A stretch of 44,206 bases of DNA, from assembly GCA_902599655.1 (NCBI GenBank), contig CACKGC010000008.1, positions 1 to 44,206 on the forward strand, written 5' to 3'. This DNA is from an uncultured Fidelibacterota bacterium. Lineage in GTDB: Bacteria > Fidelibacterota > Marinisomatia > Marinisomatales > Marinisomataceae. The position numbers were made by a program, and so were the translations under genes. Positions 8,184 through 16,669 of this stretch are shown one piece after another. Position 1 is the stretch's first letter, and each line of letters begins with the position of its first letter. The notes below the pieces were generated by a model, which was not told where the DNA came from, made no database searches, and was given only the letters and a program-made list of their open reading frames with translations.

Positions 8184-8774
8184 CGCAATTATTGCTATTA
8201 ATGCTCCGGCTGAAAAAGATGTTGAGTTTGTAATATCTATAGCAGAAACAATTAAGCCAGCAATAACTATCAATTTATTATTTGCATTTCTTGGTTGCTC
8301 TTTTTCATAGATAATATCTTTTTCTTTTGGAGTTTTTTCTTCTGTTTGAACAATATCAATTTCGTCTTCCACAGAAATACTATTTTTGGCAACTAATTGA
8401 CTGTTTCTCAGGAAAAATTGCAAAGTTTTTCTGTTCGGAGTATTTATTTCAAAAGATTCAATCTCTGAAAATAATTGAACAGCAATTTGAGTAGATTCAT
8501 CGCTATTTGAAACTTCAATATTTTTTAAAGAATCATTTTTGTAATTAGCTAAAGATAAGCTATCTGCATTAGCATCATATATCGTCATGTAGAACCATTC
8601 TGAAGAATACCAAGCAGTAACATTTTCAAGATTTACTTTCTTGTTTGAATCAAGCTGGATAACTGTACCGTTATTTTTTGATTCAATTTGCAAATTTTTA
8701 ATTCTTAAATCTTGAGATAGAATAATAGAACTGGAAGCTAAAAATAAAATAGTTACTAATAGATTATTTCTCAT
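8172..8774 (-). CDS. Exported protein of unknown function
   Basis: I do not recognise a family. The 200 residues begin with a clear signal peptide (MRNNLLVTILFLASSSIILSQ), continue with a beta-rich domain of about 110 residues, a charged Glu/Lys-rich linker (about 135-165), and end in a hydrophobic region (about 168-200) that could be one or two membrane segments. The central part, with phrases such as IAVQLFSEIESFEIN, loosely resembles AMIN-type periplasmic domains, but I would not claim it. It is monocistronic, between convergent pip and divergent alaS. A periplasmic domain tethered by the C-terminus is the most likely topology. Confidence 0.75.
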   Translation of the reverse strand: MRNNLLVTILFLASSSIILSQDLRIKNLQIESKNNGTVIQLDSNKKVNLENVTAWYSSEWFYMTIYDANADSLSLANYKNDSLKNIEVSNSDESTQIAVQLFSEIESFEINTPNRKTLQFFLRNSQLVAKNSISVEDEIDIVQTEEKTPKEKDIIYEKEQPRNANNKLIVIAGLIVSAIDITNSTSFSAGALIAIIANFL

Positions 8775-8821
8775 CCATTGAATATATTATTTGTTTAGAT
8801 TCATATGAAACAATTTTATCG

Positions 8822-11359
8822 ATGAAAAGTTCACAAATTAGAGAATCATTTATCAGCTTTTTTGAAAGCAAAAGTCATGCTCGTGTACCAAGTGCACCGG
8901 TTCTTCCAATTGGAGATAAGTCCTTGCTATTTACAAATGCTGGAATGAATCAGTTCAAAGCAATTTTCTTGAATACAGAAGAACCTAAAGATTTACGAGT
9001 AGCAAATAGTCAAAAATGCATTAGAGTTAGCGGAAAGCACAATGATTTGGAAGAAGTTGGAAGAGACGGATTCCACCATACTTTTTTTGAAATGCTTGGA
9101 AATTGGTCATTCGGTGATTATTACAAAAAAGAAGCAATTGAATGGTCATGGGAATTGTTTACAAAAGTTTGGAAACTAGATAAATCCAGATTATGGGTTA
9201 CTGTTTATGAAGAAGACGACGAAGCTTTCGATTTATGGAAAAATCAAACAGATATAAATCCAAATCGAATAATTCGTTCTGGTGCAAAGGATAATTTTTG
9301 GGAAATGGCTGAAACTGGACCATGTGGTCCATGTTCTGAAATTCATTACTATGTTGGAAATAATCCAGGAGATCAACAAGCTGAACTGGTTAATAATTCT
9401 TCAGAGTATTGGGAATTATGGAATCTTGTATTTATTCAATTTAATCGCCTCAAAGATGGAACTATGGAGGATTTGCCAAAAAAACATGTAGACACTGGTG
9501 CAGGACTTGAAAGAATTTGTTCAGTATTGCAAAACAAAGATTCAAATTATAAAACTGATTTGTTTTCAAAAACGATTGAAGATTTAGAAAATTTTTCTAA
9601 CACAAAATATCAAGATTTTGAGGTTTCATATAATGTTATTTGTGATCATATAAGAATGCTGTCATTTGCAATTGCTGATGGAGTTGTTCCATCAAATGAT
9701 GGTAGAGGTTATGTTGTCAGAAGAGTTCTGAGAAGAGGTTCAAAATTTGCTATGAATTTGGAAATTAAAGAACCGATTCTATACAAATTGGTTGATTCAG
9801 TGGTTTCGACTATGTCTTCACATTATCCAGAGCTAAAAGAAAAACAAAAATATATTGAGCAAACTATTCTTTCAGAAGAACAGTCATTCTTGCGAACACT
9901 TGAAAATGGAGTTATTCAATTTGAAAAAATTGTAAGCAGTACATCTGGATCAGAAATACATGGGAAAGATGCATTTAAGCTGTATGATACTTATGGATTT
10001 CCACTTGATTTAACTCAGCTTATGGCTGAAGAAAGAAAGATGACTGTTGATATAGATGGTTTTGATGTTGAAATGAGAAATCAAAAAGAGTTAGCTAAAT
10101 CTGGTCAAAAATTTGAAATGGATAATCTTGATTTAAAATGGAACTTAGAAACTAAAAGCAGCCATTCGATTTTTGTTGGTTATGAAAATGAAAGTATTTC
10201 TTCGAAAATTATAAATCACGCTGAAAGCGTAGACGACATAATAATCATTCTAGAAAATACCCCTTTTTATTCCGAGTCTGGAGGTCAAATTGGCGATACA
10301 GGTATAATAAGGAATGATGACTTTTCAGCTAGAGTCAATGATACCCAAAAAAATGGAGATTATGTTTTACATATATGCACACTAACAAATGGCAATATTG
10401 GTGACAATCTTTCTGTAGATTGCATGATAGACGTTGATAGAAGAAATAATATTAAAGTGAATCATACAGCAACCCACTTACTTCATCAATCGTTAAAAGA
10501 TGTTTTAGGTAACCATGTAAATCAGGCAGGATCTTTAGTTCATCCAGAATATTTAAGGTTTGATATTACTCATCCAAATAAAATTTCTTCAAAGGAATTA
10601 GAATCTATTGAGTTAATTGTAAACCAGAAAATAGATGAAGATATCACAGTTGAAACAAGTATTAAAAGTTTGGAAGATGCTAAAAAAGAGGGCGCTACTG
10701 CATTGTTTGGTGAAAAGTATGGAGACCAAGTTAGGGTAGTTACAATGGGCGAGTTTTCTAAAGAATTATGTGGAGGAACCCATGTTTCAAGTACAGGTAA
10801 AATTAATAAATTTAAAATTAAGCATGATAAAGCAATCTCATCTGGAATTCGAAGAATAAACGCTATCACTCATAATCAAGTTGATTTGTATTTAAAGGAA
10901 AAATCAGAAGAACTAGGATTGCAAAAAGAAGCAGAGCAGAAGAAAGCAGAAGAAAAGCAAAGTCAATCCATTTTACTTGATAGTGTAAATGTTGATTTAA
11001 TAGCAAGTAAACCAATAAAGGAAATTAATGGAACTGATTTATTTTTTAGCAAAGTTGAGCTAGGAATTGCATCAGATTTAAAAAGCTTGAATAAAAAAAT
11101 TAAAAATAAGATTGACTCAGGAATAATATTTTTATTTACTGAAATTGAAAATAAAACAACAATATCTGTTGGCGTCTCTGATGACTTAATTGCTAAAAAT
11201 TTAAAAGCTGGAGATTTGGTAAAATCTATTGCATTAGAACTTGAAGGCGGAGGCGGAGGTAGAGAGGATTTTGCTATGGCTGGAATACCTCATACGAACG
11301 CAGATGATTTAAAAGCAGTTGTTGAAAAAATAATTTTAAGTATTTTGGAGGAAATATAA
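8822..11359 (+). CDS. alaS: Alanine--tRNA ligase
   Basis: AlaRS charges tRNA-Ala and edits mischarged Ser and Gly. The 845 residues are close to the usual length. The N-terminal class II core has the motif FHHTFFEMLGNWSFGDYY and GPCGPCSEIHY. The editing domain has the zinc ligands HTATH (His548, His552) and CGGTH (Cys650, His654). A lysine/glutamate-rich coiled coil follows, and the C-terminal DHHA1 domain ends with the glycine run GGGGGREDFAMAG. There is no obvious Shine-Dalgarno before the ATG. It heads a + strand operon and its stop overlaps the next start by one base (TAATG). Confidence 0.98.
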   Translation: MKSSQIRESFISFFESKSHARVPSAPVLPIGDKSLLFTNAGMNQFKAIFLNTEEPKDLRVANSQKCIRVSGKHNDLEEVGRDGFHHTFFEMLGNWSFGDYYKKEAIEWSWELFTKVWKLDKSRLWVTVYEEDDEAFDLWKNQTDINPNRIIRSGAKDNFWEMAETGPCGPCSEIHYYVGNNPGDQQAELVNNSSEYWELWNLVFIQFNRLKDGTMEDLPKKHVDTGAGLERICSVLQNKDSNYKTDLFSKTIEDLENFSNTKYQDFEVSYNVICDHIRMLSFAIADGVVPSNDGRGYVVRRVLRRGSKFAMNLEIKEPILYKLVDSVVSTMSSHYPELKEKQKYIEQTILSEEQSFLRTLENGVIQFEKIVSSTSGSEIHGKDAFKLYDTYGFPLDLTQLMAEERKMTVDIDGFDVEMRNQKELAKSGQKFEMDNLDLKWNLETKSSHSIFVGYENESISSKIINHAESVDDIIIILENTPFYSESGGQIGDTGIIRNDDFSARVNDTQKNGDYVLHICTLTNGNIGDNLSVDCMIDVDRRNNIKVNHTATHLLHQSLKDVLGNHVNQAGSLVHPEYLRFDITHPNKISSKELESIELIVNQKIDEDITVETSIKSLEDAKKEGATALFGEKYGDQVRVVTMGEFSKELCGGTHVSSTGKINKFKIKHDKAISSGIRRINAITHNQVDLYLKEKSEELGLQKEAEQKKAEEKQSQSILLDSVNVDLIASKPIKEINGTDLFFSKVELGIASDLKSLNKKIKNKIDSGIIFLFTEIENKTTISVGVSDDLIAKNLKAGDLVKSIALELEGGGGGREDFAMAGIPHTNADDLKAVVEKIILSILEEI

Positions 11360-11793
11360 TGCAATTTCAAAAATTAAATAATTCATTCATCATTTATGTT
11401 GAGAAAGGTGAAAAAGTTATGGAAACATTAACCAGCTTTTGTATTGAAAATAATATTCATTCAGGACAATTAGCAGGTATTGGAGCAGTCAAAAATATTG
11501 ATATTGGAGCATACGATATTAATACAAAAGATTATATCCATAGAAAATTTGATGAAATATTAGAGTTATTATCATTTCAAGGAAATGTAGCATTGAAAGA
11601 TGGTAAACCATTCTTACATGCTCACATTACCCTAGGAACACATGATATGGAGGTTTTTGGTGGGCACTTATTTGAAATGGAAGTAGCTGCAGTTGGAGAA
11701 TTCATTATTCATGATTTTAGAGATGAAACTCATCGAAAAATGAATGATGAAATTGGACTTGCAACATTAAGTTTATGTAAAATCGAGGAGTAA
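11359..11793 (+). CDS. PPC/DUF296 domain protein (AT-hook-associated type)
   Basis: A 144-residue protein consisting solely of the PPC (plants and prokaryotes conserved, DUF296) domain. It shows the HAHITLG motif (about 89-95) and GGHLFEMEVAAVGEFII (about 101-117), whose histidines bind a metal in known structures. In plants this domain is attached to AT hooks. Stand-alone bacterial members trimerise and may bind DNA, but the function is not settled. A GGAG-type Shine-Dalgarno lies within the end of alaS and the start overlaps the alaS stop. The RidA gene begins 2 bases later. Confidence 0.88.
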   Translation: MQFQKLNNSFIIYVEKGEKVMETLTSFCIENNIHSGQLAGIGAVKNIDIGAYDINTKDYIHRKFDEILELLSFQGNVALKDGKPFLHAHITLGTHDMEVFGGHLFEMEVAAVGEFIIHDFRDETHRKMNDEIGLATLSLCKIEE

Positions 11794-11795
11794 TT

Positions 11796-12158
11796 ATGTC
11801 AAAATTTAAATCACCAAATCCTGTTGGGCCATACTCAATGTTTAGAAAATTATCTTCTGGAGGTTGGATAACTTCAGGACAGATTCCCATTGACCCTGAA
11901 AATGGTACTTTGAACAATGATAGCATCGAAAAGGAGGTTATACAAGTTTTTGATAATCTTGAAGCTGTTTTATCGGACAATGGAAAATCTTTAAATGATG
12001 TTAGAAAATTTTTAGTTTTTTTAACAGATTTGTCAATTACTCCATTGGTTAATGCTGAAATTGAAAAAAGGCTAGATGAACCATTTCCTGCTAGATCAAC
12101 AATTCAAGTTGCAGGTTTACCTATGGGAGCAAACGTTGAAGTAGAATGCTTAGGGTAA
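11796..12158 (+). CDS. RidA family reactive imine/enamine deaminase
   Basis: A 120-residue RidA (YjgF/YER057c/UK114) protein, which hydrolyses reactive 2-aminoacrylate-type imines. Family marks are PVGPYS near residue 9, SGQIPIDPENG (about 28-38) and the active-site arginine in PARSTIQVAGLPMGANVEVE (about 98-117), where Arg and the final Glu are the catalytic pair. GAGGAG precedes the ATG at good spacing. The C-terminus is short by a few residues compared with E. coli RidA, ending right after the VEVE motif, and the last 13 bases overlap the next gene. Confidence 0.92.
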   Translation: MSKFKSPNPVGPYSMFRKLSSGGWITSGQIPIDPENGTLNNDSIEKEVIQVFDNLEAVLSDNGKSLNDVRKFLVFLTDLSITPLVNAEIEKRLDEPFPARSTIQVAGLPMGANVEVECLG

Positions 12159-12583
12159 TAAAAAATATTTTCATAGGGATGATTCTAATTTCCCTATGTT
12201 TTTCTCAGAAGAAGATTGATTTTAGAACTGCAGAAGAACAAGCAAAAGATCCTAATGTAGCATTAAAAAAATCTTTGATTTTTCCCGGTGTAGGGCAGTT
12301 ATACAATGACCAAAAAATCAAAGGATATACTTTAATTGCTGCTGAACTTTTTTCTTTATATAGTTTTAACGAAAATAGAAAAAAATACAAAGACTACAAT
12401 GAGAGTTATGATAAATCTCAAGATTATTATTTAAGAGAGAGAAATCGTTTTGCTTGGATAGCAATTGGATTGTATTTTTATGGAATTCTAGATTCTGTTG
12501 TTGAGGCACATCTAGATGATTTTGATAAAATAGTTAAAGAAAATGATCCACAATCAGAGACAGGAGATATTGATGGAAAATAA
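12146..12583 (+). CDS. DUF5683-type membrane-associated protein
   Basis: A 145-residue protein with an N-terminal hydrophobic signal (MLRVIKNIFIGMILISLCFSQ), then the KSLIFPGVGQLYNDQKIKG block (42-60) that defines the DUF5683 / 'P-G-x-G-Q-x-Y' group common in Bacteroidetes and relatives, followed by two more hydrophobic stretches. The function is unknown. The ATG at 12146 lies inside the ridA 3' end. A later ATG at 12179 would truncate the signal sequence and is less likely. The stop lies 11 bases inside the transporter gene that follows. Confidence 0.78.
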   Translation: MLRVIKNIFIGMILISLCFSQKKIDFRTAEEQAKDPNVALKKSLIFPGVGQLYNDQKIKGYTLIAAELFSLYSFNENRKKYKDYNESYDKSQDYYLRERNRFAWIAIGLYFYGILDSVVEAHLDDFDKIVKENDPQSETGDIDGK

Positions 12584-13970
12584 TAGAGAGCAATGGAGTT
12601 CAAAAGCTAGTTTCATTTTAGCAGCTGCAGGATCAGCTGTTGGTCTTGGAAATATTTGGAAATTTCCATATATAGCTGGAGAAAATGGGGGAGCTGCGTT
12701 CCTATTTATTTATTTAATTTGTATTGTTTTAATTGGTTTACCAATTCTTAACATTGAAATACTGTTAGGTAGAACTACTAAAAAAAATCCTGTAGGAGCA
12801 TTTAAAACGCTTACAAATAATCCTTTTTGGAAATATGTAGGAGCGTTGGGTGTCTTAGCAAGTTTTACCATTTTATCATTTTATAGTGTTGTTGGTGGAT
12901 GGTCTTTGGCTTATACATATGAAGCGTTAGTAGGGACTTTTAATACTCCAGCATTTGCAAATCCTTCAACTGCAGGAGATTTCTTTAATTTAAGAAACAG
13001 TAGTCCTTTATGGGTTTTAGGATACCATACTTTATTTTTATCTATTGTTGTCTTTATTCTTTTATCAGGAGTAAGGGCAGGTCTTGAAAAAGCAAGTAAG
13101 TTTCTTATGCCAATATTGTTATTTATTTTGATGATATTGGTTGTCCAAGGATTGATTCTCCCAGATGCAAATAAAGGTGTATCATTCTTATTTCAGCCAG
13201 ATTGGTCCAAGATTAATGGCCAGACATTCCTTCTAGCTTTAGGACATGCTTTTTTTACTTTGAGTTTAGGTATGGGAGCAATGATGACATACGGAAGTTA
13301 TTTATCTGACAAAGACGATATTGTTAATGCATCGTATTTAGTTGCATTTTTAGATACTGTCATTGCTATTTTTGCAGGTGTAGCAATATTCACTGTAGTA
13401 TTTTCGTCAGGTTATGATCCTACAGCTGGACCAGGTCTAGTGTTTCATGTACTTCCACCATTATTATCAAACTTAGTTGGAGGGTATATATTTGCATTCT
13501 TATTCTTTTTATTGCTCTCTATCGCTGCAGTTACATCTGGAATTTCAATATTAGAGGTAAGCGTTGCTTATTTAGTTGATGAGAAGAAAATGTCTAGAAA
13601 GAAAGCAGTATTAATGATGGCTGGTTTAGTATATCTTGCAGCTATTCCATGTGCATTGTCATTCAATGTTCTTTCTGACTACACTTTTAACTTACAAGAT
13701 AAAGCCTTTACATTTTTTGATATTGCTGATTATTTAGCATCAAATCTCCTATTACCTTTTGGAGGATTTTTCTTAGCAGTTTTTGCTGGATATGTATGGG
13801 GCATTGATGAGGTTATTAGAAATTTATTAATTGGTGAATCAAATTCTATATATTTTGGTAATGGAATTGTGAAATCAAAAGGATTTAAGTCTGCATTTAG
13901 TTTCACTGTAAGATATATTTGTCCAGTACTTATTTTCCTTGTTTTCCTTTACTCAATTGGATGGATATAA
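12573..13970 (+). CDS. Sodium-dependent transporter, neurotransmitter:sodium symporter (NSS/SNF) family
   Basis: A LeuT-type secondary transporter that imports amino acids or related amines with Na+. The diagnostic N-terminal WSSKASFILAAAGSAVGLGN and IWKFPYIAGENGGAAFL segments of TM1 are present, with the unwound glycine-rich region and Na+ site residues. About 11 or 12 helices follow over 465 residues. I chose ATG 12573 rather than 12543 because AGGAG (12562-12566) lies 6 bases upstream and the protein then begins MENNREQWSSK as in homologues. It overlaps the preceding gene by 11 bases. The substrate cannot be fixed from sequence; tyrosine, tryptophan or leucine are family precedents. Confidence 0.94.
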   Translation: MENNREQWSSKASFILAAAGSAVGLGNIWKFPYIAGENGGAAFLFIYLICIVLIGLPILNIEILLGRTTKKNPVGAFKTLTNNPFWKYVGALGVLASFTILSFYSVVGGWSLAYTYEALVGTFNTPAFANPSTAGDFFNLRNSSPLWVLGYHTLFLSIVVFILLSGVRAGLEKASKFLMPILLFILMILVVQGLILPDANKGVSFLFQPDWSKINGQTFLLALGHAFFTLSLGMGAMMTYGSYLSDKDDIVNASYLVAFLDTVIAIFAGVAIFTVVFSSGYDPTAGPGLVFHVLPPLLSNLVGGYIFAFLFFLLLSIAAVTSGISILEVSVAYLVDEKKMSRKKAVLMMAGLVYLAAIPCALSFNVLSDYTFNLQDKAFTFFDIADYLASNLLLPFGGFFLAVFAGYVWGIDEVIRNLLIGESNSIYFGNGIVKSKGFKSAFSFTVRYICPVLIFLVFLYSIGWI

Positions 13971-13975
13971 ATTAA

Positions 13976-14734
13976 ATGATTAGAAGACTTTTTCCAGGAG
14001 ATTCAAATCAGTTTAATTTTCTGCAAAACATTTTTAAATCTTTTGATAAAGAATTTATCGACAGATTAGAAATGTTTTTTCCAATGTGGTGTATGTTTGC
14101 ATATCAGCACTACTTAGTTAAGAGTTTTGATATTGCTATTTTCAAATCAATGGAAATTAATTTGAATACAAATTATGTCTTTTCGATGATTAAAGAAGAC
14201 TGGATTGGTATAGCAAATATCCTTTTTCACACTTTATTATTTCTTTGGCTAATGAAAAGATTTGATACTTTTGGTCCTTTCAGAACAGTAAAGTCTGATT
14301 TTCAAACAAACTTCCTACTTTTTTTAGCTTTATTCTCTTTGATTGATATCATCTTTTTTGGAAAAATGATGATTGCATTTTTTTTGATGAATGTCATTCT
14401 ATATGTTATTTACAGATCAGATAGTTATTTCAGTATATTTTTAGCTCTATCTTTAACGGTTATTGTTTTATTGTTATCAGTAAACTCAAATGAACCTATC
14501 CTCGCTACAAGTTCTGCAGTATTCCTACCTTTTTTAATTTTTTCTTTAGCATTTAAATCAAAAAAATTAATTATTTACGCTCAAAAATATCTTCCTTTGA
14601 TAATGTTTATTTTCATTGCCACTAAGGAATTTTGGTTTGCATTTATTGGACTTTCATACTTCCTCTTTTTTAATATGTATTACTATTTCTCCTCTAAAAG
14701 AAAGTATGATTTTCTAAGGTTTGATCAGGCTTAA
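13976..14734 (+). CDS. Multi-pass membrane protein of unknown function
   Basis: I do not recognise a family. The 252 residues hold roughly six hydrophobic helices after a polar N-terminus (about 1-30) and end with a basic tail (SSKRKYDFLRFDQA). It is rich in Phe and Ile. It starts 5 bases after the NSS transporter stop and ends in a terminator hairpin, so it is the last gene of the alaS operon. A partner role for the transporter is possible only on the basis of position. Confidence 0.7.
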   Translation: MIRRLFPGDSNQFNFLQNIFKSFDKEFIDRLEMFFPMWCMFAYQHYLVKSFDIAIFKSMEINLNTNYVFSMIKEDWIGIANILFHTLLFLWLMKRFDTFGPFRTVKSDFQTNFLLFLALFSLIDIIFFGKMMIAFFLMNVILYVIYRSDSYFSIFLALSLTVIVLLLSVNSNEPILATSSAVFLPFLIFSLAFKSKKLIIYAQKYLPLIMFIFIATKEFWFAFIGLSYFLFFNMYYYFSSKRKYDFLRFDQA

Positions 14735-14753
14735 TAATATCCTGGTTTTTTTT
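14723..14753 (+). terminator. Rho-independent terminator at the end of the alaS operon
   Basis: GATCAGG (14723-14729) pairs with CCTGGTT (14741-14747) with two G-T wobbles around an 11-base loop, followed immediately by an uninterrupted run of eight T ending at 14753. The left arm is made of the last codons of the membrane protein gene and its stop codon sits in the loop. Confidence 0.75.
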
Positions 14754-14778
14754 ATCTTTTTTGTTAAATTGTCCAATG

Positions 14779-14808
14779 TTGACCTTAGTCAAAGCTTTTT
14801 GTTCTAAA
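14779..14808 (+). promoter_or_regulatory. guaB: Candidate guaB promoter with overlapping dyad
   Basis: TTGACC (14779-14784) could be a -35 and TCTAAA (14803-14808) a -10, with 18 bases between. The -35 is inside a perfect dyad, TTGAC-CTTA-GTCAA (14779-14792). The guaB ATG is 46 bases further on and has GGAG (14845-14848) at 6 bases spacing. The -10 is only 4 of 6 to consensus, so this is tentative. Confidence 0.35.
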
Positions 14809-14854
14809 AAGTTGGTTACACAAGCCATTCCACTAATTACGCCCGGAGATATTT

Positions 14855-16318
14855 ATGTCAAATAAAGTTGAAAAGAAATTAACATTTGATGATGTTTTAT
14901 TAGTTCCTAGAAGATCCTCTGTTTTACCGAAAGAAGTGGATTGTGCTACTAATCTTACAAGAAATATTACTTTAAATATTCCTATAATGAGTGCAGCTAT
15001 GGATACAGTCACTGAATCTGATATGGCAATTGCCTTGGCAAGACAAGGAGGTATCGGCGTCATTCACAAAAATTTAAGTATTGAAGATCAAGCTTTAATG
15101 GTAGATAAGGTGAAAAGATATGAAAGTGGTATGATTAGAAATCCTATTACTTTAGATGAAGAAAAGACTGTAAGAGATGCAAAACAACTAATGGAACAAT
15201 ATTCTATTGGAGGTTTACCTGTTTTATCAAATGGTAAATTAGTAGGAATTATTACAAAAAGAGATATTCGTTTTGAATCAGATCTTAATACTCTTGTTAA
15301 AGATAGAATGACTTCAAAAAATTTAATTACAGTTGACTCTGATACAAGCAACGAAGACGCTAAAAAGATTCTTCAAAAACACAGAATTGAAAGATTGTTA
15401 GTTGTTGATAAGCAAAATAATCTTGATGGTTTAATTACTGTTAAAGATTTAACCAAGAAAGAGGAATTTCCTTTTTCTACTAAAGATAAAAATGGAAGAT
15501 TAAGAGTTGCAGCTGCCATAAGTGTCAGAGACGATTGGCAAGAAAGAATTAAAGCACTCATAAAAGTAGGAGTAGATGCAATTGTTGTTGATACAGCACA
15601 TGGTCACTCTGAATTTGTTTTAAAATTAGTTAAAGAAGTAAAAAAAGAATTTCCAAATTTAGATTTAATTGCGGGAAATGTAGCAACCCCTGAAGCAACA
15701 GAAGATTTGATAAAAGCTGGTGCAGATTGTGTAAAAATTGGCATCGGCGCAGGCTCTAGTTGCACTACAAGAATCATTGCTGGAGTTGGGGTACCACAGC
15801 TATCAGCTGTTATGGATTGTGCTCAGGTTGGAATAAAGCACAAAATACCTATTATTGCAGACGGTGGTATTAGGTATAGTGGAGATATTGCAAAATCTTT
15901 GGCTGCTGGTGCAAATGTAGTAATGCTTGGAGGTATGCTTGCTGGCATGGATGAAAGTCCAGGAGAGACTATTGTTTATGAAGGAAGAAGATATAAGTCT
16001 TACAGAGGAATGGGTTCGCTAGCTGCAATGAAAGAAGGGGGCGGTGAAAGATATTTTCAACAAGAAAAAGATGAATTAAAATTGGTTCCAGAAGGAATCG
16101 AGGGAATGGTTCCATTTAGAGGTCCAGTTAATAATACAATCTTCCAATTAATTGGAGGTTTAAAATCTTCAATGGGCTATTGTGGCGCCAAAGATCTAAA
16201 GTCATTATATGAAAATAAAAAATTTATTGAAATTTCATCTGCAGGAGTTAAAGAAAGTCACCCGCACGAAGTAAGTATTATCAAGGAAGCCCCAAACTAT
16301 CAGGGTCACGATAAGTAA
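14855..16318 (+). CDS. guaB: Inosine-5'-monophosphate dehydrogenase
   Basis: IMPDH oxidises IMP to XMP, the committed step of GMP synthesis. The 487 residues contain the N-terminal barrel start ([14 protein letters not shown]), an inserted pair of CBS domains (about 93-205), the IMP-binding loop GAGSSCTTR with catalytic Cys303, the phosphate-binding [13 protein letters not shown] segment, and the flap [10 protein letters not shown]. The loop is GAGSSC where many homologues have GPGSIC; both are compatible with activity. It is transcribed alone, with its own upstream terminator and promoter region, and converges with rpsT. Confidence 0.97.
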   Translation: MSNKVEKKLTFDDVLLVPRRSSVLPKEVDCATNLTRNITLNIPIMSAAMDTVTESDMAIALARQGGIGVIHKNLSIEDQALMVDKVKRYESGMIRNPITLDEEKTVRDAKQLMEQYSIGGLPVLSNGKLVGIITKRDIRFESDLNTLVKDRMTSKNLITVDSDTSNEDAKKILQKHRIERLLVVDKQNNLDGLITVKDLTKKEEFPFSTKDKNGRLRVAAAISVRDDWQERIKALIKVGVDAIVVDTAHGHSEFVLKLVKEVKKEFPNLDLIAGNVATPEATEDLIKAGADCVKIGIGAGSSCTTRIIAGVGVPQLSAVMDCAQVGIKHKIPIIADGGIRYSGDIAKSLAAGANVVMLGGMLAGMDESPGETIVYEGRRYKSYRGMGSLAAMKEGGGERYFQQEKDELKLVPEGIEGMVPFRGPVNNTIFQLIGGLKSSMGYCGAKDLKSLYENKKFIEISSAGVKESHPHEVSIIKEAPNYQGHDK

Positions 16319-16337
16319 TTCTTTATTTTAAAGAATT
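16317..16337. terminator. Bidirectional hairpin between guaB and rpsT
   Basis: AATTCTTTA (16317-16325), loop TTT, TAAAGAATT (16329-16337) is a perfect 9-bp stem with a 3-base loop. The left arm takes in most of the guaB TAA and all of the rpsT stop codon. There is no long T tract, but the position between two convergent stops 4 bases apart strongly suggests a shared transcript end. Confidence 0.55.
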
Positions 16338-16577
16338 TAAATGATTAGTAATCTTAGATTTTTGTCTAGCAGCATTATTTTTATGAATAATATTTTTGCT
16401 AGCCATTTTATCAATGAATGAAACTGCACTTGAATAATACTCGTCAGCAGCTTTTTTAGAGTCAGAAGATAATACATTTTTAATAAGTGTACGCATTCTT
16501 GACTTGTTTTGAGAGTTAATAGCTCTTCTCTTTAAGTCTTGTCTGTCTCTTTTAATTTGTTGTTTATGTCTATCCAT
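16323..16577 (-). CDS. rpsT: 30S ribosomal protein S20
   Basis: S20 binds 16S rRNA early in 30S assembly. The protein is small and very basic and shows the family pattern: KQQIKRDRQDLKRRAINSQN, SRMRTLIKNVLSS, and the strongly conserved ASKNIIHKNNAARQKSKI near the C-terminus. I chose the ATG at 16577 (84 residues, MDRHKQQ) over the in-frame TTG five codons upstream because S20 proteins begin shortly before the first basic helix. No Shine-Dalgarno is seen. It is monocistronic, divergent from meaB and convergent with guaB. Confidence 0.93.
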   Translation of the reverse strand: MDRHKQQIKRDRQDLKRRAINSQNKSRMRTLIKNVLSSDSKKAADEYYSSAVSFIDKMASKNIIHKNNAARQKSKITNHLNSLK

Positions 16578-16590
16578 AAAATGTGGTTGC

Positions 16591-16619
16591 AACTTATTCT
16601 ATTCAGAAATAGATGTCAA
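16591..16619 (-). promoter_or_regulatory. rpsT: Candidate rpsT promoter with a dyad in the spacer
   Basis: On the minus strand a perfect -35 TTGACA (16619-16614) is followed after exactly 17 bases by TAAGTT (16596-16591), a weak -10. The 17-base spacer is almost filled by the perfect dyad TCTATT-TCTG-AATAGA (16613-16598). The start codon would be only about 13 bases beyond the -10, giving a very short leader. Confidence 0.45.
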
Positions 16620-16669
16620 TAATTTTCTAATTTGATTATGGTTTTAAGTTTTATCCTTTAAATTACGCT

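Noticed and set aside
8775-8821. alaS promoter in the gap before it
   Set aside because: TTGAAT at 8778 has no acceptable -10 at 16 to 18 bases, so no promoter is called.
7156-16667. The octamer AATTACGC shortly upstream of pip/pntA, guaB and meaB
   Set aside because: It looked like a shared promoter element, but it also occurs inside coding sequence near 20789, and at this base composition a few copies per 44 kb are expected by chance. Its distance from each start also differs.
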